From Betaproteobacteria bacterium UBA5216 (lineage in GTDB: Bacteria; Pseudomonadota; Gammaproteobacteria; Burkholderiales; SG8-41): 12,729 nucleotides of DNA. The stretch is from the NCBI GenBank assembly GCA_002412495.1, contig DHVE01000126.1, positions 1 through 12,729 of the forward strand, written 5' to 3'. The position numbers and the translations under genes are program-made. Positions 1 to 6,336 of this stretch are shown one piece after another (the first letter of the stretch is position 1; the number at the start of each line of letters is the position of its first letter). The notes beneath the pieces are model-generated. The model saw only the letters and a list, made by a program, of their open reading frames with translations. It searched no databases and was not told the DNA's origin.

Positions 1-314
1 GACGTGCAGGAGCCTCAGTCGCCCGACCCGGTAATCACCAGGTCGCATTGTTCGGCATATTCCTTATAAACCGCATCCGGCGCGGGCACCGACGCGGCGC
101 GCTTGCGGCGTTTCAACACCTGCTTCACGCCGTATTTGCTCATCAGCAGTTCGCCGATGTCGTCGGCCAGATGATTAAAATTCGGCTTGGCGTTGTCGAT
201 AAAACCCACCACTTTGCCCGCGAGGGTTTCCAGCGTGGGCTTGGCGGCCGCCACCGTCGCCGGCACTTTGGCGCGCGGGGCGGTGGGGTCGTAGAGGATG
301 ATGCTGGCGGTCAT
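1..314 (-). CDS. UGSC-family selenoprotein, partial (runs off the left edge)
   Basis: The first 99 residues read as an ordinary protein with the segments GKVVGFIDNAKPN, IGELLMSKYGV and AEQCDLVITGSGD, which resemble UGSC-family (seleno)proteins. At 17-15 comes an in-frame TGA, and the codons after it read Gly-Ser-Cys-Thr up to the window edge. Decoding TGA as selenocysteine gives GD-U-GSCT, the motif that names the family; Cys homologues have CGSC at this place. I therefore extend the gene through the TGA. The start is ATG at 314, with a good AGGAG ribosome site seven bases upstream. The biochemical role is not settled; a U-x-x-C pair suggests redox or nucleophilic chemistry (inference). It follows the Bug gene on the same strand across 140 bases that hold a repeat pair. 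The SECIS hairpin expected just after the TGA lies mostly outside the window. The alternative is a Cys-to-stop mutation. Confidence 0.82.
15..17 (-). other. In-frame UGA, probable selenocysteine codon
   Basis: On the minus strand the order is GGC GAC TGA GGC TCC TGC ACG, that is Gly-Asp-Sec-Gly-Ser-Cys-Thr. The residues on both sides fit the UGSC-family consensus, and coding sense continues after the TGA. Only 14 bases are visible downstream, so the bacterial SECIS element cannot be assessed. Confidence 0.8.
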
Positions 315-340
315 GGATGCTCCTTTTCAAACATGTCGGG

Positions 341-445
341 CTCCCTCCCATGCGCGTAGTCTGCGCGGGGGAGGGTTGGGGAGGGGGCAAGCACCGTACC
401 ACGGTTGGCCCCCATCCCAACCTTCCCCCGTGAATGGGGGAAGGT
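341..445. repeat. Inverted pair of G-rich REP-like units
   Basis: Two copies of one repeat lie head to head between the Bug and UGSC genes. Unit A (343-387) has a 7-bp stem, CCCTCCC (343-349) with GGGAGGG (369-375), then TTGGGGAGGGGG. Unit B (409-445) is the reverse orientation: a perfect 10-bp stem (420-429 with 436-445, loop GTGAAT), with the CCCCCATCCCAA tail on its left. The tails GGTTGGGGAGGGGG and GGTTGGGATGGGGG also match each other, so the whole block can fold as a larger inverted repeat. Paired palindromes like this are typical of REP/BIME elements. They may act as a transcription attenuator or mRNA end stabiliser between the two genes. No poly-U tract follows, so a simple intrinsic terminator is less likely. 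Confidence 0.7.
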
Positions 446-454
446 GCTAAAAAA

Positions 455-1453
455 TTACTGCGGCGCGATATTCGTCTTCTTGATCAAATTCAACCAGCGA
501 TCGATTTCCACTTGCGTATAGCGTCGCGCTTCCTGCGGCGTGCCGCCCAGTGGATCGGCGCCCTGCACCGCGAGTTGCTCGATGAAATCGGGCATCTTCA
601 GCACACGATTGATTTCCGCGTTCAGCCGTTTCACGATGGCCTCCGGCGTATTCGCCGGCGCAAGCATCTGGTACCACAACGAGGCTTGGTAGCCGGGAAA
701 CCCCTGCTCAGCCACGGTGGGTATATCCGGTGCGGCGCGCGACCGCTTGGCGCCGGTCATGGCCATGGCGCGCAGGCGGCCGCTTTTCACCTGCGGCAAC
801 ACCGCAAGCGGACTGGTACACATGAATTGCAGTTGCCCGCTGATCACATCAGTGAGCGCGGGGCCGGCTCCCTTGTACGGCACATGCACCATGTCGATAC
901 CGGCATTGAACTTGATCAGTTCCACCGCGAGATGGCCGCCGGTGCCCGGCCCCGATGAGGCGTAGCTAAGCCGCCCTGGTTTCGATTTTGCAATGGCGAT
1001 GAGTTCCTTGAGATTATTCGCACCCGCCGACAGGCTGGCCACGCAGAGCAGCGGCGAATCCGCCAGCAGCGTGATATACGAAAAATCCCTGATCGAATCG
1101 TAGGGCAGTTTTTTCAGCAGCGCCGGGTTGATCGCGTGCGTGGCGCTCGCAACAAATAAAGTGTGGCCATCAGGATTCGCGCGTGCGGTCAGTTCCGATG
1201 CAATGACGTTACCGCCGCCCGGCCGGTTGTCATTCACGAACTGCTGCCCGAACGATTCAGTCAACCGCGCCGACAGCATGCGGCCGAGAATATCGCCCGC
1301 GCCCGCCGGCGGAAACGGAATGATCACGCGCACCGAACGCGCGGGATACGTATCCGCCGCACTCGCGACCAGCGGCAACGCACTACCCAGCAAGCTGCAA
1401 AACACGCAGCACGCCAAGCCAGGGCCTGAAAATAATTTAGCCAATAAAAACAT
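455..1453 (-). CDS. Tripartite tricarboxylate transporter substrate-binding protein (Bug/TctC family)
   Basis: A periplasmic binding protein of 332 residues, the usual size for the Bug family, which captures carboxylates or related small molecules. The N-terminus is a signal peptide: a hydrophobic stretch to about residue 30 and an ASA-type cleavage site near residue 32. Then comes the family hallmark YPARSVRVIIPFPPAGAGD (36-54), whose Asp is the usual ligand-site residue. Later family segments are NRPGGGNVIA (77-86), YASSGPGTGGHLA (164-176), HVPYKGAGPALTD (190-202) and DIPTVAEQGFPGY (243-255). I chose ATG 1453 over an in-frame ATG at 1594 because the signal peptide begins there and the longer form would overlap the upstream gene. 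It starts ten bases after that gene's stop, so the two are probably co-transcribed. No membrane partners (TctA/TctB) are in view, as is common for orphan Bug proteins. The ligand cannot be told from sequence. Confidence 0.9.
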   Translation of the reverse strand: MFLLAKLFSGPGLACCVFCSLLGSALPLVASAADTYPARSVRVIIPFPPAGAGDILGRMLSARLTESFGQQFVNDNRPGGGNVIASELTARANPDGHTLFVASATHAINPALLKKLPYDSIRDFSYITLLADSPLLCVASLSAGANNLKELIAIAKSKPGRLSYASSGPGTGGHLAVELIKFNAGIDMVHVPYKGAGPALTDVISGQLQFMCTSPLAVLPQVKSGRLRAMAMTGAKRSRAAPDIPTVAEQGFPGYQASLWYQMLAPANTPEAIVKRLNAEINRVLKMPDFIEQLAVQGADPLGGTPQEARRYTQVEIDRWLNLIKKTNIAPQ

Positions 1454-1463
1454 ATGTTTAATA

Positions 1464-2699
1464 TTAAAACGTCGGGCTCTTGTATTCACCGCCCAAAGCC
1501 ACCTGCCCCCACATCGGCAATTGCGTGTCCATGCTGAAATTGATGTGGCCCGCCGCCGCGTGCGCGTCGCGGAAACGGCGCTGCAAACTCGCACTGTCGT
1601 AAATGCCGTTGGCGCCGAGCATTTCGTGCAGGATGTCCACGGCTTCGGTCGCCATCTTCACCGCCATGGCGGAATTACGGCGGTACTTTATTTTGGTCAG
1701 CGCATCGAAGCTGCCGCCCGCATTCACGATGTTGTTTGCTTCGATGCAATCGTGGCGCAACCAATGCCGCGCGGCGTCGATCTTGCCCGCGGCCAGCGCC
1801 ACGCGGTACTGCACCGATTGAAAATCGCGCATCTTCGCGCCCGTATAGCTGGTGCTGCGCGCCTTCACATATTCGATGGTTTCGTCGAGTGCGCCCTGCG
1901 CATTGCCGATCATGCAGCCGCCGATGCCGTAACCGCCAAAGCCCGACAGGGGTATCCGGTAGATCGGATTGGTATGTACCTTCAGTCCGGGAAACTCATG
2001 TCCCGGCAGCGCCACCGCCATCGACACCACGCGATGCGCGGGCACGAACACCTTGTCGCAGCGCACCGAGCGGCTGCCTGTGCCGCGCATGCCGAGGGTC
2101 TGCCAGTCATCGATGATTTCATAGTCGCTTCGGGGCACCATGCTCATCACCCAATCGACGGGTTTGTCGCCGTCGTACACCACGCACGCCAGCATGTTCC
2201 ACTCGCTGACATCCACGCCCGATGAAAAACCCCACTTGCCGGAAAGTTCCAGCCCGCCATCGACACGCCGCCCGCGTCCCTGAAAATACGCGATGCCCGA
2301 TGCGATGCCCATGTCGGGATTCTCTCCCCAGATTTCTTCCTGACATTGCATCGGCCACAGCGTGAGCAAGCGGTGATGCCCGCCGAGATTGGTAAATGTC
2401 CACGCCGCCGAGGCGTCGCCCTGCCCCAGCGTGTCGTTCAAATCCACCATCGACACATAAGGCAACTCCATGCCGCCCCAGTACTTGGGCTGCATGTAAC
2501 GGAACAAACCGTTTTCGTGAAACGCCGCCAGCACATCATCCGTCATGTGCGTGGCGGCTTCCTGCGCTGCAGCACGTTCCTTCAGAAACGGAATCATGGC
2601 CTTGGCGCGGCGCATGGCCTCGTCGTAATCGACATCGGCGAACGATGCGCGCGCACGCGACTTGAGTTGTTTGGAAGATTGATTTGCGGTGGGTGGCAT
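1464..2699 (-). CDS. Acyl-CoA dehydrogenase-fold flavin enzyme, probable two-component monooxygenase oxygenase subunit
   Basis: A 411-residue protein with the full acyl-CoA dehydrogenase layout: an N-terminal helical part (about 25-125), a middle beta domain with SGKWGFSSGVDVSEW (153-167) and LGMRGTGSRSV (202-212), and a C-terminal helical bundle. Several traits point away from true dehydrogenases and towards group D flavin monooxygenases such as HsaA, DszC and the p-hydroxyphenylacetate hydroxylase oxygenase. These are the start YWGGMELPY (73-81), LGQGDASAAW (91-100), the Ser pair in GFSSG, and the C-terminal RDAHAAAGH (377-385) with a His where that group has an active-site His. Such enzymes hydroxylate aromatic or other organic substrates using reduced flavin supplied by a separate reductase; none is seen here. 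The ribosome site before ATG 2699 is weak. With the Bug gene ten bases downstream it suggests uptake and oxidation of one organic compound (inference). An unusual dehydrogenase remains possible. Confidence 0.85.
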   Translation of the reverse strand: MPPTANQSSKQLKSRARASFADVDYDEAMRRAKAMIPFLKERAAAQEAATHMTDDVLAAFHENGLFRYMQPKYWGGMELPYVSMVDLNDTLGQGDASAAWTFTNLGGHHRLLTLWPMQCQEEIWGENPDMGIASGIAYFQGRGRRVDGGLELSGKWGFSSGVDVSEWNMLACVVYDGDKPVDWVMSMVPRSDYEIIDDWQTLGMRGTGSRSVRCDKVFVPAHRVVSMAVALPGHEFPGLKVHTNPIYRIPLSGFGGYGIGGCMIGNAQGALDETIEYVKARSTSYTGAKMRDFQSVQYRVALAAGKIDAARHWLRHDCIEANNIVNAGGSFDALTKIKYRRNSAMAVKMATEAVDILHEMLGANGIYDSASLQRRFRDAHAAAGHINFSMDTQLPMWGQVALGGEYKSPTF

Positions 2700-2762
2700 T
2701 GTTGCGCTCGTGCAATGGGGCTGATCAAAAGTAAATCGTGTGAAATTCCGGCCAAAAAGCCA

Positions 2763-3503
2763 TCAGTTCCAGGGAACGTCCGGCACTTCCAGAAACACGC
2801 GCCGCAGACCACTCGACCAGAAATGGCTGATGTCCGCGAAATAAGGATCTTTCTCGGTAAACCGGCGGCGCAACGTGACTCTCAGTGTATCTTTTCCATA
2901 GGCCAGCAACTCGATGGGGGGGCCCACCGATAAATTGCTGCGCATCGTTGAATTGAACGACACCAGTAAACACTTTGCGACGTCTTTAAGCGATGTTTCG
3001 TAATTCACCACGCGGTCGATGATAGGTTTGCCGTACTTGGTCTCGCCAATCTGGAAGAAATTGGTGTCGCGACTCGATTCAATAAAATTCCCTTGCGGGT
3101 AAATCAGAAACAGCCGTTGCGCCTTTCCCTGTATCTGCCCGCCAAGTATGAATGTGCAACCCGGATCAATGTTTTGCTGCGTCAACGCCGGGCCATCGCG
3201 GGTAACCACCTCGCGCATGGTATCGCCTACCAGGGCCGCCACGTCATAAAGACTGCGCAACCCGAGGATGCCCGAGGGATTGATTTCTCCGTCATCGCTC
3301 TTCATACGCAGTTTGAGCAGGCTGATCACGCTTTGCGTGGAAGCCAGATTTCCGGCACAAAGCAGGACAATCACCCGATCATCGGCAGCCTCGATGACCG
3401 TCATCTTGCTGAAAATGCCCAATTGATCCACACCCGCGTTCGTACGCGAATCGGATGCAAAAACAATGCCGTGGTCGGTTACCGCAGCCACACAATACGT
3501 CAT
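2763..3503 (-). CDS. Anbu-type proteasome homologue, divergent second copy
   Basis: A 246-residue Ntn-hydrolase of the Anbu (ancestral beta subunit) family, starting MTYCVA. Removal of Met exposes Thr1, the expected nucleophile. The other catalytic positions are kept: Asp17 in FASDSRTNAG and Lys32 in SKM. Further family segments are GGQIQGKAQRLF, FQIGETKYGKPIIDR and SFNSTMRSNLSVG. It resembles the other Anbu at 6337-7092 along its whole length, with clear divergence in the middle and at the C-terminus. It is transcribed away from the ATP-grasp operon and shares the 3504-3853 intergenic region with it. A run of seven C on its coding strand (2922-2916, within Gly-Pro-Pro) is a possible slippage site. 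No strong ribosome site precedes ATG 3503. The 63 bases to the next minus-strand gene (2700-2762) show no clear terminator. Its substrate is unknown. Confidence 0.9.
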   Translation of the reverse strand: MTYCVAAVTDHGIVFASDSRTNAGVDQLGIFSKMTVIEAADDRVIVLLCAGNLASTQSVISLLKLRMKSDDGEINPSGILGLRSLYDVAALVGDTMREVVTRDGPALTQQNIDPGCTFILGGQIQGKAQRLFLIYPQGNFIESSRDTNFFQIGETKYGKPIIDRVVNYETSLKDVAKCLLVSFNSTMRSNLSVGPPIELLAYGKDTLRVTLRRRFTEKDPYFADISHFWSSGLRRVFLEVPDVPWN

Positions 3504-3853
3504 GAACTATTACCCGATCCGAAAACCCCGCATCTTACCGCACCGCCGCAGTGCGCATTCGCGCTAAGTAGGAGGAACGTAATTCGGCGATCCTCCAAGG
3601 TATGGGACACGCCCGGCGTAGCAGGAATATATTGCGCCATATCAACCATGGCACCATATTGAAGCGTATCGTCCAAATTGGTGCTTTGTCATGGCTTGAA
3701 CCCTTGGAATATGGTGGCAAACGAGACCCCCAGAAATTAATAACATTTAAAAACAATCACTTAACTCATTCCCCTTGCCTTTATTCCTCAGTGGCACGGC
3801 GATTGCTGTTATGAGTGCATGTCGACCACGCAACGCCTAACCGGAACAACGCG
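3504..3853. promoter_or_regulatory. Divergent intergenic control region
   Basis: About 350 bases separate the two divergent genes. The right end holds the sigma-54 promoter. Upstream of it is an AT-rich tract (3733-3770), and further upstream an inverted pair CACCATATT (3652-3660) and AATATGGTG (3708-3716). A second inverted pair, GCACCA (3651-3656) and TGGTGC (3679-3684), overlaps it. This layout of distant dyads, a bendable spacer and a sigma-54 core promoter fits an enhancer-dependent promoter, but the activator is not identifiable. I see no convincing gene: a 73-codon minus-strand frame here has no family features. Confidence 0.55.
3792..3807 (+). promoter_or_regulatory. Sigma-54 (RpoN) promoter for the ATP-grasp/Anbu operon
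   Basis: The sequence TGGCACG-GCGA-TTGCT matches the sigma-54 consensus TGGCACG-N4-TTGCW at every fixed position, with the required GG-to-GC spacing. The predicted transcription start is near 3818, leaving a leader of about 36 bases with GGAA seven bases before GTG 3854. It lies directly in front of the operon on the right strand. Sigma-54 promoters need an AAA+ activator bound upstream and often respond to nitrogen or other stress signals; which one applies here is unknown. Confidence 0.75.
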
Positions 3854-5281
3854 GTGAACCAATCACGAACTTTCAACGAAATGTACGATGCCGACGGTGC
3901 CGTACGGCCGCAGTACAAAACCTATTCGGATTGGCTGAAAGACAAGCCGCTCGACTTCATCAAGCAAAAGCAGCGTGAAGCCGACACACTGTTCACCCGT
4001 TTGGGCATTACGTTTGCCGTGTATGGAGATGAGGGGGGGGTCGAGCGTTCAATCCCCTTTGACATCATTCCGCGCATCCTGCGCATGGAGGCCTGGAAAA
4101 CCATATCCGACGGCGCATGCCAGCGGGTACGCGCGCTGAATTTGTTCCTCAAGGACATTTACCACGATCAGGACATCATCAAGGCCGGCATCATTCCCGA
4201 ACAGCAAATTCTCGGCAACAAACTATTCCGCCCGGAAATGCGTGGTTTTGACGTGCCCGGCGATGTCTACGTACATGTCGCGGGTATCGATATTGTCAAA
4301 ACAGACCAAGACAAATTCTATGTGCTTGAAGATAACCTGCGCACGCCTTCCGGCGTGTCATACATGCTGGAAAATCGCAGAATGATGATGCGGCTGTTTC
4401 CGGAATTGTTTTCCCGCATGCCGGTCGCGCCAGTGGATCATTACACCGATGTGTTACTGGAGAACCTGCGGGCCGTCTCGCCCCAGGGCATTTCAAATCC
4501 GACGGTCGTGGTACTTACACCAGGCTCTTACAACAGCGCCTATTTCGAACACGCTTTCCTCGCGCAGCAAATGGGCGTGGAACTGGTTGAAGGCCAGGAT
4601 CTGCTGGTCAGCAACAAAACGGTTTATATGCGCACCACGCGCGGGCCCAAGCGGGTGGATGTTATTTATCGCCGTGTCGATGACGACTATCTTGATCCAC
4701 TGGCGTTCCGCCCTGACTCCGCGCTGGGCGTGCCCGGATTATTCGCCGCCTACAAAGCGGGACGCGTCACATTGGCGAACGCCATCGGCACCGGCGTTGC
4801 CGACGATAAATCTACCTATATCTACGTGCCGGATATGATCCGTTTTTATCTCGGTGAAGAGCCCATCATTTCGAACGTGCCCACATACCGGCTTGATCGC
4901 GCCGACGACCTGAATTATGTGCTAGCGCATCTGCCGGAACTGGTCGTGAAAGAAGTACAGGGATCGGGAGGCTACGGCATGCTGGTTGGCCCGGCCTCGA
5001 CGGCCCAGCAGATTGCCGATTTTCGGGGACGCATACTGCAAAATCCCGCCAACTACATCGCGCAACCGACGCTCGCACTATCGACCTGCCCGACGTTCTG
5101 CGATTCCGGTATCGCGCCGAGGCACGTGGATCTGCGACCTTATGTTCTGTCCGGCAAAACCGTTACGCTGGTGCCAGGCGGGCTCACGCGTGTCGCGCTG
5201 CGTGAAGGATCCCTGGTCGTCAATTCATCGCAGGGCGGCGGCACCAAGGACACTTGGGTGCTCGAAACAGGGACGCCTTAA
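3854..5281 (+). CDS. Circularly permuted ATP-grasp enzyme (DUF404/DUF407 type)
   Basis: A 475-residue member of the circularly permuted type 2 ATP-grasp family, predicted to join a carboxylate to an amine through an acyl-phosphate. Family signatures in order are FNEMYDADGAVRP (7-19), YVLEDNLRTPSGVSYMLENR (156-175), DVIYRRVDDDYLDP (269-282), KEVQGSGGYGMLVGP (366-380), RHVDLRPYVLSG (423-434) and a C-terminal VPGGLTRVAL (440-449) with NSSQGGGTKDTWVL (457-470). I take GTG 3854 as start: it keeps the conserved FNEM segment, has GGAA seven bases upstream, and follows the predicted transcription start near 3818. An in-frame GTG at 3815 would lie upstream of that start, while ATG 3881 would cut off part of the motif. 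A run of eight G (4033-4040, codons 60-63) is a possible slippage site. It is the first gene of the operon, two bases before the alpha-E gene. Substrates are unknown. Confidence 0.92.
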   Translation: MNQSRTFNEMYDADGAVRPQYKTYSDWLKDKPLDFIKQKQREADTLFTRLGITFAVYGDEGGVERSIPFDIIPRILRMEAWKTISDGACQRVRALNLFLKDIYHDQDIIKAGIIPEQQILGNKLFRPEMRGFDVPGDVYVHVAGIDIVKTDQDKFYVLEDNLRTPSGVSYMLENRRMMMRLFPELFSRMPVAPVDHYTDVLLENLRAVSPQGISNPTVVVLTPGSYNSAYFEHAFLAQQMGVELVEGQDLLVSNKTVYMRTTRGPKRVDVIYRRVDDDYLDPLAFRPDSALGVPGLFAAYKAGRVTLANAIGTGVADDKSTYIYVPDMIRFYLGEEPIISNVPTYRLDRADDLNYVLAHLPELVVKEVQGSGGYGMLVGPASTAQQIADFRGRILQNPANYIAQPTLALSTCPTFCDSGIAPRHVDLRPYVLSGKTVTLVPGGLTRVALREGSLVVNSSQGGGTKDTWVLETGTP

Positions 5282-5283
5282 TC

Positions 5284-6264
5284 ATGTTATCTCGAGCCGC
5301 TAATAACCTGTACTGGATGTCCCGTCACATCGAACGCGCCGAGAATACGGCACGCCTGCTGGACGTTACCTATCGCATGTCCCTGCTGCCGTATCGCATC
5401 CAGGAGTCAGATCAGTCGTGGGCGGAGCCATGGGCGCTGCCACTGGTCATCAATGGACTTGCCAGCGCATATTACGAACGTTATCCGGGGCCGATAACCG
5501 CCGACAACGTGTTGCGGTTCATGGTGCTTGATCCCGGCAATCCTTCAAGCCTGTATTCCTGCATACAGGCTGCGCGGGAAAACGCACGAACGGAGCGTGG
5601 CGCCATAACTTCTGAAATGTACGAGGACATCAATGCATCCTGGCTGGAGATGCGCAGTCAGGACTACGGACGCCTCCAGGGAGGCGGCGTGAGCACGTTC
5701 TTCGATTGGGTGAAATTGCGCTCGCACCAGTTTCGCGGAATCACCTTTGGCACCATGCTGCGCGATGAAGGATACAGCTTTATCCGTCTGGGCACGTTCG
5801 TCGAACGTGCCGACAACACGGCGCGCCTGCTCGACGTGAAATATCACACGCTGTTACCCAGTGCAGCGGATGTTGGCGGCGCGGTCGATTATTACCAGTG
5901 GAGCGCGCTGCTACGCTCGCTCTCCGCGTTCGATGCTTATCGCAAGGTCTATCGCGATCTGATCACGCCCGCCAAGGTAACCGAATTACTGGTGTTGCGC
6001 GATGACGTGCCACGATCGTTGCACGCCTGCATGAATGACATTTACGAAATCCTCAAGATGCTGTGCGATGATTCCTCCATTGAAGCCGAGCGGCTCGCGG
6101 GTGAATTGCACGCGCAATTGCACTACGGCCGCACCGAAAAAATCATCGAAGTCGGGCTGCACGAATATCTGATGGGTTTCCTCGCAAAGTTGTCCCTACT
6201 GACCGCCGAAATCAACCGTGATTTTCTGGTGCCGGAGTATACGCAGCAACAGGTTTCGTCATGA
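5284..6264 (+). CDS. Alpha-E domain protein
   Basis: A 326-residue, mostly helical protein of the alpha-E (DUF403) family, which nearly always accompanies the circularly permuted ATP-grasp enzyme and is thought to act with it; its own activity is not established. The family start LSRAANNLYWMSRHIERAENTARLLDV (2-28) is clear. The segment ERAENTARLLDVTY (17-30) is echoed by ERADNTARLLDVKY (174-187), so the protein seems to hold two related halves. ATG 5284 is preferred over an upstream in-frame GTG at 5254, which lies inside the preceding gene; it begins two bases after that gene's stop and has AGGGA about ten bases upstream. This tight spacing implies translational coupling. No signal peptide or membrane segment is seen, so it is probably cytoplasmic. 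Confidence 0.92.
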   Translation: MLSRAANNLYWMSRHIERAENTARLLDVTYRMSLLPYRIQESDQSWAEPWALPLVINGLASAYYERYPGPITADNVLRFMVLDPGNPSSLYSCIQAARENARTERGAITSEMYEDINASWLEMRSQDYGRLQGGGVSTFFDWVKLRSHQFRGITFGTMLRDEGYSFIRLGTFVERADNTARLLDVKYHTLLPSAADVGGAVDYYQWSALLRSLSAFDAYRKVYRDLITPAKVTELLVLRDDVPRSLHACMNDIYEILKMLCDDSSIEAERLAGELHAQLHYGRTEKIIEVGLHEYLMGFLAKLSLLTAEINRDFLVPEYTQQQVSS

Positions 6265-6336
6265 ACATGGCGTCTTGTAATACCCCCACCTTTACACTAA
6301 GCTTCGACACTTACCCCCAGTAACCTTCCAACGCAC

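Noticed and set aside
343..445. CRISPR-like array from the repeated GC-rich units
   Set aside because: There are only two units, inverted relative to each other and palindromic, with no regular spacer; they are REP-like.
1128..2225. Plus-strand open frame of 365 codons
   Set aside because: It lies antisense to the Bug and flavin-enzyme genes, which have clear family motifs. Its translation is rich in His and Arg and has no recognisable domain, as expected for the reverse frame of GC-rich coding DNA.
3535..3756. Minus-strand frame of 73 codons in the divergent intergenic region
   Set aside because: There is no ribosome site and no domain, and it overlaps what looks like regulatory DNA.
3815..3853. 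Longer start (GTG 3815) for the ATP-grasp gene
   Set aside because: It would lie upstream of the transcription start predicted from the sigma-54 promoter and adds 13 residues not typical of the family.
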